Source: Ulva prolifera (Eukaryota > Chlorophyta > Ulvophyceae > Ulvales > Ulvaceae). From it: 64,000 nucleotides of DNA. Position numbers and translations under genes: made by a program. Location of the stretch: the NCBI GenBank assembly GCA_023078555.1, contig CM041197.1, forward strand, positions 4,671,810 through 4,735,809, in the 5' to 3' direction. The notes under the pieces were generated by a model. It did no database searches. It worked only from the letters and a program-made list of their open reading frames with translations, and was not told where the DNA came from. Shown piece by piece: positions 23,011 to 33,744 of the stretch (positions are counted from its first letter, which is position 1; each line of letters begins with the position of its first letter).

Positions 23011-24692
23011 TCGCAGCGCCCATGGTGCTTGTAGCACCATGTTGCAGGGGTGCCGTTATCAGTGGTAGCCGCTGGCGCTGCTGAGGCCCTTGTAGCCACA
23101 CGCAGATGTTGCTCCTTGCGCAACATGCTGTAACGGCGATGTGTGCAGCCGTCGTGTAGGTCTCGAGACATGTCCAGGCGGACGCAATGAGTGTTGGAGC
23201 GTGGTCAGTCAACAATGAGGCAATGAGACCAAATACAAAGAATGAGAAAAGCATTTTGATGAAGTAGATGGGGATGGTTGTGTCGTGGGGCCGTGGGAGG
23301 AGGTGTTGCAGTTTTGGTGCGGTAGCTTCGAAGGCAGGCGTGTCTCACCAGCTGGTGCAGCCTATGCATGTGGTGAATGCATGCACTGTGCGGACTGTGC
23401 TCTTATGTCGCGGACGCACAGCCGGCCTTCAAGCCGTGCACTGTGGATGTAAGCGGCACTGTGGCGGGGCGGCCGTGTTGTGAAAAGGCGTCAGGTGATG
23501 CAACAACCTGGAGGGTATGTCGATACTTCATCGGTGGCGCCATGTGTCAGATGCACGGTGCACAGCGCCGGCCGCTCCCACCCCCCCTTCCATGCAAGCT
23601 CCCCGCATTGCTCCTCTTGGTTTGTGAAAAAGCAGGAGTATGTGAGTACCACAGATGACGTGAAAATGGATCCCCCCTGCAAGGTGGCAGATGCATCTCT
23701 AATGACTAAATCAATGTTTTGTGAGTTTCCAAGTAGCACCTGGTGATTCACAGGTGTACGATTGAGGCAGCAGCTCGGAGTGTTTGCCCAGAGCTGGTTC
23801 CTTGGAGATCTCCGTTCTGTAATGGGCTTGGTGTAACTCGCTCGTGGTGTTCCCGATTGCGATTCTACCTTCCAGCCACCAACATTGTCACACAGAATCC
23901 GGCGCATGGCTGCTACGAAGCAGAGCAGGCTGCATGATACCCTCGACACAGCAGGGAACTACAGCAGTTGCATCACCATGGCAGCGCCCGCAGTGGGGGT
24001 TGCCTCTTTCCGCAATCTACTGCAACCTAACGTTGTGGGTGTTCTGGCACATATGCGTCGACTGACAGACTGGATGTCGGCTCACTGTGGACGCGGCAGC
24101 GAACCGCATGCCCCACCATGATACTACCCTGAAGCAGAAGCCTGGGCCCCTTGCGGCAAGAGTGCGGGCCTGAGGCCGCGGGCGTGGCCCGGCAGGCACT
24201 GCACGGTACGCGGCAGGCTGGAGGCCGCGCGGTGCATGCATGCATATTAGTTACACAGCATGCATCGGCGGTCACAGTGCTGTCCAGGTCTCTGGGCAGT
24301 GAGACGTCTAAGGGCACCGGCCGATCCACCACAGGGGGCGCCTTCCTACATGCCAGCCACACATGCATGGCTGCACAACCGTCATAGTGCGCTGTGCTGG
24401 TGCACTTGGTGCAGCCGTGGCTTTGAGGCCATCGGACGGTCCTGTCTCAACAGCGCCACACGCTGTTACGCAATGAAACCACTAAGAAAGGAGCTATTGG
24501 AAATCATGGTACTGACCGTAATCACACAGCCGCGCGCTGTGCTGTGATGTGATCTAAAAAGCTTCTGCGGACCAAATGCCTGCCCACGCGGGCCTTCACA
24601 CGAGCTTCCGCCTGCTCTCAGCAACCCTGATGCCCCTTCATGTTCCGCAACCTCGGTCCGTCGACCCGCATGCGCGTCCACACCCACGCAGC
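23011..24692. other. Non-coding stretch between lipase copy 2 and the Cys-rich gene
   Basis: I see no supportable gene, RNA or repeat here beyond short frames without recognisable motifs. TGCATGCA-type palindromes are frequent, for example at 24233-24244. Confidence 0.5.
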
Positions 24693-26098
24693 TCAGAACA
24701 CCAGCGCCGTGGCTACAAGGCCTGCGGCGGCGGCAGCTAGGAGTGCGGTAGCGGCGGCCGGCACCGCCGGGGGGGCCCCACTGCGAGCCGCAGCAGCGGC
24801 GGCCGCCTCCTCCGGCGCGAGCACCCCCGGAACCTGTGCGACGCTCCACAGGTCGTCCTCTAGGGTTTCGTCATCAAACTGAAAACCCCCCAGCATGCCA
24901 AAGTCCCCCGGGTCGCCCACGCCCCCACCGCCGAGTGCCGTGGCTGCGGCGGCACAGAGAGCCTCGTCCGCGGCGGCGTAGCACTCAGTCGCCACGCCAC
25001 GAGATGCCTCATGCATGCGCGCGCAGTCCTCGCAGCCTAGCGCGGTGTACAGCCGCTGCCGCACCTACACCACACACTGACGTGGGGCCAACCACAAATC
25101 GTGGCCTTGCAACGCGGGGAACATTGGCCTGGCGACAGTGAATTACATACGCGTTCCTTGGGTATACGCCTTATCAGGGTCTCGACTGAATGCTCCGAAT
25201 GATGACTGCCAAGTGTGGGTGTTCGAGGTCACCTGGTTGGATCAAAACACATCACCCCCACCTCGCTGGAGGGCTGTCGAACAATGAGAACTTAACACAC
25301 CGCAGCCAGACACACTCAGAGTGAATAGGAGGGTCCACACAAATTGATCCTGGTGAGCATGCACAATGCAGAGGCCGCAGAAGGCAGGCACGACGCAAGA
25401 GAGTGCGGACGGGGGGGGGGGGGGGGGGGGGGGGGGCTTGTAACGCGCCTCGAGGCAGGTGGTGGTGTTGCAGCCGACGCAGGTCTCAAAGCGCTCAAAG
25501 GCCCGGAAGAACTGATGCGCGGTGCCGAACGCCGCGTCCGTTGGCTGGCACATCACGAGGCCGGACTCCGTGAAGTTGACGCTTCGGCATACCGGCACTT
25601 CTGCATTCACAGCACACCACGTGAGGCCATGTTCATGCCGGGATGACACCCCCCCACCTTTGTTGTACCGTTCAGCTGATCCGCCATGCAACGGCCCCAG
25701 CGCATGTAGCGGTGCATGGACAATGATCGGAAACTCCCCCGCCTGGCTTGTCGCGGCAACTGCGAAAGGTCGGTAGCATGCGCTGGGTACCTGCGGCGAT
25801 TTGTCAGAGCAGCAATTCTAACCACCAGATACGAAAGGGTGGGGGAGATATGTACATCAAGACGCAGAACGCAGACGACTGCGCGTCTGGCGCGGGCGGC
25901 CCTGGGATACGCATGCTGCGCGGAAGACGCAGGGGTGCGCACCATGCGTGCAGCCCCGCATGCCGGACTCGTCGGAGTTGGCGAGGCACGCGGCCGCCGC
26001 GGCGTTCACGGCGATGTAGCGGCGGCCCCCCGTCCCCTTGACCGCCGCCGTGCAGAAGTTGAGCTGCTCCACCCACACGCATGTCGGCACGTCCGCCG
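24693..26098 (-). CDS. Cysteine-rich protein with C-terminal hydrophobic anchor (5' end unresolved)
   Basis: Three exons are recognisable on the minus strand. The first, 26098-25911, encodes VPTCVWVEQLNFCTAAVK and CTHGAHPCVFRAAC. The second, about 25605-25450, encodes VPVCRSVNFTESGLVMCQ and FETCVGCNTTTCLEARYK. The last starts near 25064 with RLYTALGCEDCARMHEAS and ends at 24693 with a hydrophobic Ala/Leu/Val tail (AATALLAAAAAGLVATALVF). Paired cysteines, NFT and NTT glycosylation sequons and a hydrophobic tail suggest a cell-surface protein held by a membrane helix or GPI signal. The junction between the first two exons is not phase-resolved, so another small exon may lie between them, and no signal peptide exon was identified. 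A 26-base poly-G/poly-C run lies beside the second exon. I do not recognise the family. Confidence 0.55.
25411..25436. repeat. Poly-G tract, 26 bases
   Basis: An uninterrupted G run on the plus strand, immediately after the second recognisable exon of the minus-strand Cys-rich gene. Confidence 0.95.
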
Positions 26099-26325
26099 CT
26101 GCATGCATGTGGCGATGTCAGATGTGATGCGGTAGGATCCGTGCCTCGAGGCGCCAGCCAAAGGCACAGCTCCGACGGAGCCGATGCTGCAGTCAAAGAG
26201 TTGGGACGGGGGCTATTATAGGGTTGAGTTTCCCGAGTTCTGTAAATGCATGTGTACTTGTATGTATGGCGCCGCTCGGCCGTATATATGCATGGCAACA
26301 GCATCTTGGGTGACTGAGTTGTGGG

Positions 26326-27194
26326 CAGTGCTCTACAGACCGATCGGTTTCCCGACATAAATTGAAAAAAAGGCGAAAAAACCGATGGCGCGCGAAGCGA
26401 GCCATCGGTTTTCCCGTCAAGCCACGGGGGGGCTGGCGGGCGAAGCCCGCCGGCCGCCACCGAAGCATGGCGGGAACCCCGGCAGATTTCCGACAGCTCG
26501 GCGGGCCTGGTCAAGACTCGGGAGTCCCGACAGCTTGCCGGGCCTGGTCCGGCCAGAAGAACACTAAACGGAATGAGATATTGCTGACATCGGTGTTGCC
26601 TGTTGCTTGAGTGTTGCGAGAATGACCTTGCATAACTTCGGGTTTACCGGCCGAGTGCCCAAGCGCACAGTTGATAATGCTGCATCATCAGCTGACAAAG
26701 ACAGCAACGAAGCCAGTTGTTCGAAAAGAGTAGCTGCGGATGGCTCTGTCGTTCGGTCAAAGTGGTCTGATAGCAAAGTGCACGCACGCCAGCTTGAGTT
26801 TCCATGGGTCGAATACGAAGGCGATCATAAAATAGTGAACGGGAGAAGACAAAAACGAATGCGTGGTCAACAATTCTCACCAGTGGCACTGTACGATATG
26901 TGACTCTTGTAAGAACAGCGACGTTACGAAGTACAACTTCAAAGATGCGCACAAAGATGCGCACAGAGTTGTGCCACGCCCATTCTTTTATTGATTTGAC
27001 TTTGTGCAATGATCAGTTTGCAAATGCTGTAATGCAAATGACCCCGAAATTTGGTATGAACACCCCCGACAGATTGCCACAACGTTGGCGGGAAAACCCG
27101 ACATCTACCGACGGTCTTGGAGGGGGCAGCCCGACCAAGATAAGGGTTCGGCATCGGTTTTCCCGCCAAGAAAACACCCAACTGTAGAGCACTG
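26326..27194 (+). mobile_element. hAT-type DNA transposon, decayed, 8-bp target duplication
   Basis: An 869-bp element with 13-bp perfect terminal inverted repeats, CAGTGCTCTACAG at 26326-26338 and its complement at 27182-27194. It is flanked by the exact 8-bp duplication GTTGTGGG (26318-26325 and 27195-27202). CAGTG ends and 8-bp duplications are hallmarks of hAT elements. Subterminal motifs near CGGTTTTCCCG recur in both orientations (around 26343, 26405, 27087 and 27154), a plausible transposase-binding array. Base composition differs from the flanks. Confidence 0.92.
26622..26993 (+). pseudogene. Fragment of a hAT transposase N-terminus, frame-broken
   Basis: The frame from the ATG at 26622 encodes MTLHNFGFTG, a basic/serine stretch, then RQLEFPWVEYEGDHKI. 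The reading continues in another frame from about 26878 with HQWHCTICDSCKNSD. A pattern of FPW(L/V), a short spacer and CxxC resembles the N-terminal zinc finger of hAT transposases. The frame change and the lack of a catalytic or dimerisation domain indicate a dead remnant inside the element at 26326-27194. Confidence 0.5.
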
Positions 27195-27202
27195 GTTGTG
27201 GG

Positions 27203-30200
27203 CCGTCCCGCACAATTGATTGAAGTTCAGCATGAGGTGTGACAGCTCGAGGCCGCTTATTGGCGGCCTAGAACGTTGAACGGCGCCGCTGTGAGACGCC
27301 TGCCGGCCGGAGCGAGGTTCGAGCGCACGCAGGAGAGCGCGTGGCCGTGCGCCCGAGACTCATGCAGCCTTCCGGCGAAGCTTCGGCGCTTCACAGCGTG
27401 CGCAAGGACGGTCGTGTCGACGTGCACATAGGGCGCGGTATATGGGCCTACGCTGCAATTGTTGCACCACGACGGCGGCCCATCTCGCGGCATCACAGTA
27501 TGCGGCAGCAGCGCATTTATCAATTTATCGTCCACGTGGACAGACATGCATTTTTCTGAGACCCACTATTTTCAAGATTCCGGAAATCCAGGCGAAGATT
27601 CGCGCGCATTCGTAGCTGAGCGCAGTGCTCTCAACAGTCACACTTGGCGATTCGACACCGGTACCCCGGTGGACGCATGCAGCAGCTGCATGCAGGGCGC
27701 GCAGATCCAGCCGCGAGGCGCGGCAGCTGGTTGCACCGAAGGCATGCGGGCCACGGGCTGCCACATGCAACTTCGACGCGCATAGCTAGCGCTGCCGAGG
27801 CCGTCCAACGATACGCGCGTGCACGATGAGTAGTAGCTTCGGTGTAGGCCTAGGTGTGTGGAGACACATCAATATGACATCGGTCCGTGGTGTTGCACTA
27901 AGCTCAAAGCGATTAAAGTGCGCGAGCAGCTGTCCATGCATGTGTTGACGCAGCAGGTGCTGTCGTGACGGGCGTCAATTGATACAAGGGCAATTTCGGG
28001 GAGGCAGGTACCTCTACTGCAGCGTTGTCTCAAGAGATACAGCCAGGACCACGCACAACGCAAGAACAGGGACACCCTTGATTGGCGCCAAGGGTGGCAC
28101 ATGTGCGTGCAGGTCAGCGCATTGGCCAATGCAAGCGAACCTGTGACGTCGACGGAAGCATTGTCTTGTAGGAGAGGTATGACCGCTGCAGCGCTGTACC
28201 ACCGCACGCTTACAAGTCTCGTGTAATTACATGTAAGAGTCCAGTGGCATACTACGTGGCAACCCCCCCGGGATCATGGGGTGGCCGTAACACTGCCTGA
28301 CCATGGCACAGCGGACATATCACTGGAGACCAACGTATGCAACCATAGTATGGTTACCACACTCAGTGCCATGACTACAAGACACAACTGACGCGCTGGG
28401 GCTGCCCATGTGGTTGGCAGAGGATGTCACATCGTTAATTGAACAGGCTGTCCACGCACTGATGTCACTGCGATACAGCGGCTACATACTCTTTGAAGCT
28501 GTTTGATTATGAGTCTCACTACTCTGTAGCACACTTATTGCGACAGCGTGTACACGAGCTGCAAAGTGTGTCAGTGAATGCGATCGACACGAGGAACGCC
28601 TCGCAGATGTCTCAGGAGATACAAGATCGGTACAAATAGACGTTTAATTATCTCATAATCCCAGTCAGTCCGAGGCAGCCTTCCGACGTTGACCGCATGA
28701 GCAGATGTACAGCCAAGGGGCAACTCATCTACACTTGACATAAGACTCCATGTTTCCTTGGAGTCGTGCAGCACTTTCGCGCGGAACGTTCGATGCAACA
28801 CAAAAGCAAAAACGCTGCTCATGCACGCGCTGCCAGCGGCAGATGCACGCGCCGTGCGGCGCTCGGATCCGCAGATGCCGTGTGCGGCATAGACACAGTC
28901 GAGGGCGCTAGCAACGCATTCTTAACCGTAAGCGCACGTGCAAGGCACTACAAGGGTTACGCATGCGGTCGTAAAACCAAGGTCAACGCGAGATTGGCAG
29001 GTTGCCTCGCGACACATCAGTACGGTGCAATGAAGCAACATGCCGGTGTGTACTCCAGCTCCGCTCGGGGCCGAAAGCCAGCACGGTCTTCTGCAACGAC
29101 AGCGGTCACGTGCGTGAGATTGACGGCCGCAAAATTGCTGCAGATGTTCCTCAGATGTGAGTCTGGCACGCATGAACATTGAAAAAATATGTGAAGACCT
29201 TACATATGTGTACGCGCTGCTGGTACGGCGTCGGCTTTGCGCAGCAACAGCAGACGTGTATCGAATTGGGATCGTACGCAAGCGCCACGTATTTCAGCTG
29301 AACCAGCCTGGTACCAGCAGCTGGAGCATTGCATGTAAGCAAGAGATGTCGCGGGCTCGACCAGCTGCCATGGTGCTCCCGCGCGCTCTCCCGCGCATTC
29401 GAAGCGGTAACACCGGTACCAGCTGCAGCGAGACGGCATGACTGGCAATAGCTCGCACCTGCAGTGACCTGCGCCAGCAGCGCCAGTGCAGAGATGATTG
29501 CAGTCTTCCAGAAAATTGCTGCCACGCTTGGCCGGAACTGCAACATGAGCCTTGCTTTCGGGCCCTTACCGTGAGTGCAGATGAGAGCACTGCTGGTTCA
29601 CGAATCGCTGACCAAAGGACTTGAACCAGGCCTTTTCAGCGGCCTGTTATTTGAAGCAGCTGCATCTATCACCTTGTGCTCCGATGGACCATTGTAGCGG
29701 TGATCTCAGGACACAGGGGCTTGCACCATGCTCGGGCGCGCAGACTTGGACAGATAAATTGCTCCCGATTTATTGTGCTACAGCATGACTACACTGCTAT
29801 GCCTCTTACTACACTCCAGTGAATGAATGTCCAGCTCAAATTGCATGGTCAAGCCGGATGTCATGGCTCGCCCATGCCCACTGACCAGTACGGCACACGG
29901 CCGCGGGCGTGCCGTTGCAAGTGGCTAAGCGCAAAACACGATTCCACGAGCCAGTGCGATTGTTTGGAGCTGCAAGCGGCAGTTGTGTAAACTGCCGCCA
30001 TGTTCGTCGTCGCACGCACCAACATGTAGCTACAATTCTCTGCAGAGCCTCACCTGAGCGCAGTGGCTGAGCTGAGAACAATATGGCTGCAGTTGGTAAG
30101 GCCTGCTTACACCACCTTTCCGTGATGCTAAAACAGCCATTCATTACTGCTCAGCGGCCTCCTCCAAATTGCAGGCCAGAATTGTCATGACCACAATGCA

Positions 30201-30939
30201 GACATGTCGGGCACGCCACAGCAGTCCTGGTGTTACTCCACAGCTCCACCACATGGCTGATGCCTCTCTACATGCCCTTATCCTTGTGACACATGGCTGA
30301 TGCCTCACTACATTATGGAGCTACACAATGGACAGCACGCTTCACATGCATGGAACATCGCGCCGTGACCCACACCGGCGACGTGGCTATGCTTGTGCGT
30401 TTCCCCGGCGGTGCAACCACTCTCTGCGACGTTTTCCTTAAGTTGAGAGGTCTGTACACAATTGTAGCACACACCCACCGCCAGGGCCATTGCGCCAATG
30501 TGCGGGGGGGGCCTTGTGCTCGGAATGTCTTCGTCAGTACCTCAGCCCAGCGCCCGTCCGGTGACGCCTCTGGCGTTACGTCGACCAGTATAATCATTGC
30601 AGCAATTGTACACTCTTCATGAGTGATCAAGGTTTTGGTGGTGACTCCGGGGGGGGGGGGGGGGGGGGGGGGGGTGGGCTGCGGTCCGCAGGCCCCCTTT
30701 CATACATGTATGCATGTGGCTCTCAGTGGCGCCAGCCAGAGCCTGCCGAATTATGTGCATCAAGCCAATCGGACTTTATGGTTCATTCTCAATCCCAGTA
30801 ATCAGTGTCCCAGTGGATAAGGCAATGCATGCACACATACTCGCATCTTCGCTTGGGACAGCCTGCTATGTCTCACTTGAATCGGCTGGCGGAGGTTGCG
30901 TCTCAACTCGGTGGGTTGTACCAGTGGTGAATTGTGGTT
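27203..30939. other. Gene-poor stretch
   Basis: No frame here carries motifs I recognise and no tRNA box pair was found. The only distinct feature is a 26-base poly-G tract at 30649-30674. The longest open frames lack conserved-looking sequence. Confidence 0.5.
30649..30674. repeat. Poly-G tract, 26 bases
   Basis: An uninterrupted G run in intergenic DNA. Confidence 0.95.
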
Positions 30940-31157
30940 GGTTTGTGACGAATGCTCTTCGCCGGTTGAGTGTGGCCTTGTGCAAAGGGAATTCTTATGC
31001 ACTCCGTGCGGGGCTTCAGTCCTCGGCTGGAATTACCGGCAGGGCGATGGTACGCGCGCTCGCGGCCTAGTGCCATGACTGAGTGCACCATGGATTTGCG
31101 AGTGGATTCCTTCCGAAACAGCAACGGCTTGATGCCCGGCCTCTGTCCTTCGTAACT
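30940..31157 (+). repeat. Dispersed 205-bp repeat, copy 2
   Basis: Matches the copies at 18860-19069 and 46437-46622: CGCCGGTTGAGTGTGGCCTT, then GGCTGGAATTACCGGCAGGG, ending CCTCTGTCCTTCGTAACTAC. Confidence 0.8.
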
Positions 31158-31696
31158 ACACGCATCTTCCCTGGGGAACTAGACAGATCTGTCACAGGTG
31201 CCTATAGTTAGCTAATTATAACGGCACACCAGCGTCCAGAGCTGCGCCACGAGTACTCCAACGCTGCCAGCCAAGCCAGACCTGGACCTGGGCTGCACGT
31301 GTGTGAAGGCCCCAGTGGCCACAATTACCGCATGCATGAACACACATTTCTCCAGCCTGCCGTACAAGCTTGCGTCCGCTGTACGCATGCAGCATGAAGA
31401 TGCCCACATTTGCTCTCATCAGTGGGCCACCACAGCTCGGCCACCACTGCTGCAGATATCTATATAGCTCACTATATAGCTTGCCATTGCCAGGCACCAG
31501 GTCCGCATGCATGAGGAGGCGGCCTCAGCGGCGGCTCGTTCGGGCACGGCAACAGGGGGGCCTGTACATTGCATGCAGTGCGCACTGCAGCAAAGCCGTC
31601 ATGGCATATGCATGTGCTTGGCAAAGTCTCCTGTAGCCAGCCCCCCCGCCCCTCCGGGTCCCAAATGGAATCTCGCCATATGAGCTCTGTGGTGTG

Positions 31697-32356
31697 CAGT
31701 GTTACAAGGACAAAGGCAGCAAGGCGGGCAGCACTGCGAAAGAAGCAAACAGACGAAGCAAACACACAGACACCCATGCACGCGACACCCACCACGCCCC
31801 AAAAAAAAAACCCAGCACCGGCGCAGAAGACACAGATCCGTAGACCGCCAAGCACACACCCACATGTACACACCCACAAATCCCAACCCACACACTCACG
31901 CACAAACCCCACGGCCGACACACAACATCACAACCACCAGCACCACAACGCCCGCCGCCGTACGACAGGGCCAAACCCAACACACTGCCGCCTGAGGCCG
32001 CCCATCATGGCCGCCCGATTGCCGGGGGCCGCCCTGGCCCCAAGACCCACCCCCACCCCACCGAGCCACAGCACACCACGCCAGCCCGGCACACCGCCGC
32101 GCTGCCTCGCCGGCCCACACCGCACCGCACCCAGGACATTGCATCGCCCAAGCCGTCTCCGCAGGCCCTGCACATGCCAACGAAGGCATCCCGCACACCC
32201 ACCGGACCCGGCCTAGCTGGAGTCAGAGGCCACAGGTCGGTGGCGTCAAGCGGACGGGGCGCCGAAGGGGCACCCCACCGCTCAGGCCGGATGGCCTGTA
32301 AGCGGCGAGAGGTCATCAGACGGGACTGTGAGTACGGGACTGTGAGTACGGGACTG
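31697..32356 (+). mobile_element. SINE-like strand-skewed retroelement, copy A
   Basis: A 660-bp insertion flanked by the 16-bp duplication TGAGCTCTGTGGTGTG (31681-31696 and 32357-32372). It starts with TTACAAGGACAAAGGCAGC after the left duplication. About 31740-31980 is strikingly rich in C and A and poor in G. It ends with GGCCGGATGGCCTGTAAGCG followed by a tandem GGGACTGTGAGTAC tail. Copy B (57376-58040, opposite orientation) shares both ends, length and skew. Long duplications and a repeated tail suggest target-primed reverse transcription. No reverse transcriptase is encoded. Confidence 0.8.
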
Positions 32357-32637
32357 TGAGCTCTGTGGTGTGTATATACATACTCACAGGGGCACTGCAC
32401 TGGCATCGGCACCGGACGCATGGTCATGGCGCCATGCATGTATGCAGGCTGCAGGTGCACGCGGCCGGCGGCTGCATCACCATGCAACGGCGAGGCCTGC
32501 CCGGACAGCCTGAGGCGTGGAGGATGAGCTCTGTGGCCACCTCCGGTAGCTGCAGTGGCTGTGAGTGTGTGGCGCTGGCTGACCGTGGCACTCTTCCGAT
32601 GGCCGTCCCAGGACGTGGCCATGGGATGGGGCGCGTA

Positions 32638-32705
32638 CGTCGGCATATGTGGTCCCATTCGAATGATCATCCGGAGTCGTCAGTGTCCTCTTCAGGATAT
32701 GTGGC
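32638..32705 (+). repeat. Dispersed ~70-bp repeat
   Basis: CGGCATATGTGGTCCCATT and GTCCTCTTCAGGATATG here are shared with 6816-6885 (an intron of the SbcCD-like gene, on the opposite strand to that gene) and, more diverged, with 46118-46185. Function unknown. Confidence 0.6.
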
Positions 32706-32928
32706 AATCCAGTGGCACAGCGGTCATAGCGGTCATACCACTGATTTGCTACAGGATGCGACTAAGTGAATACAGATTTTCTGCAGTTTACTTTATGTAT
32801 GATCGCCCCTTTACATCATGATGTGCGAATAATTGACTGGGGGCCTCGGGCAAGGGCGCCTGCCTCGCGCAGCATGACTGCATTCCCTGTAGACCTGGTA
32901 CAACCTTGGGTCTGACGTCAGACTCTGT

Positions 32929-32978
32929 GGGCCATAAGGCATATGGGGATCCATAAGGGCCATAAGGCATATGGGGAT
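32929..32978. repeat. 28-bp tandem repeat, nearly two copies
   Basis: The unit GGGCCATAAGGCATATGGGG plus eight more bases is repeated with a 28-base period. Confidence 0.9.
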
Positions 32979-33474
32979 CAGGGCGGTCAGTGGCAGCGCT
33001 CAGAATAGTGGTCCACTCTGCACTGGAGGTAGTCGTATATACATGTGGGTAGTCGATTCGGGCAGGCTACCTCGAGTTGCCCATTGGACTCGGTGTTGTG
33101 GTGAATTCATTCATACGTGCATTGATGAGTGGATGAACCGTTGCAGCGTTAATTGCTTTGATACGATGCGTGATAGTCTGTTGTGGTGTGATGCAAAACT
33201 ATGGCGCTAGCCCTTGTGATCTATTCAGGAATGTGCCGGAGGCAGTGTGAGCTACTGCATACAAATGCCACATATGCCACACCCTGGTCGTTCAGGCCAC
33301 CCTCCCCCGGGGGGAAGCATACGTCTCGTAAGATACTGTGTGCTGTGCCGTAGACCTTCACCTTGTGTGTGTGGAACGCTTCTTTCTGCGTCATGGCTGT
33401 GCACGCATGCTCGTCACCTGCGTTGACGAAACGCCTGTGCCGCTGCTTCTGTCCTTGCAATTGGTGTTGAGACT

Positions 33475-33529
33475 GGGCAGCACCACGTGTTACAAGGACA
33501 AAGGCAGCAAGTCGGGCAGCACCACGTGT
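33475..33529. mobile_element. Minimal fragment of the SINE-like element between 16-bp direct repeats
   Basis: GGGCAGCACCACGTGT occurs at 33475-33490 and again at 33514-33529. Between them are only 23 bases starting TACAAGGACAAAGGCAGC, identical to the start of the full elements. It looks like an insertion in which only the extreme end of the element was copied. Confidence 0.65.
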
Positions 33530-33744
33530 GCGCTCATGGCTACAGGGACTTCCGTCGGTACTTGCAGCCCTCCTTCGCGCCTCGATGGTAGCCAACGCTA
33601 TCAGATGTGCGCAGACGTAAGAGAGGTGTGAGCTACTACGTCTTCGCGGCTATCAAGAGGAACGGCACGCACATTTTGCTTAGACCTCCGGTATGACATA
33701 CATCGCCACGCGTGAAGTATAAAGCGAATGCGATCACTAGTTCG

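Noticed and set aside
31569-32216. A 215-residue frame rich in Pro, His and Thr
   Set aside because: It lies almost wholly in the C/A-rich SINE-like element and reflects base composition only; the reverse frames in the second copy are the same artefact.
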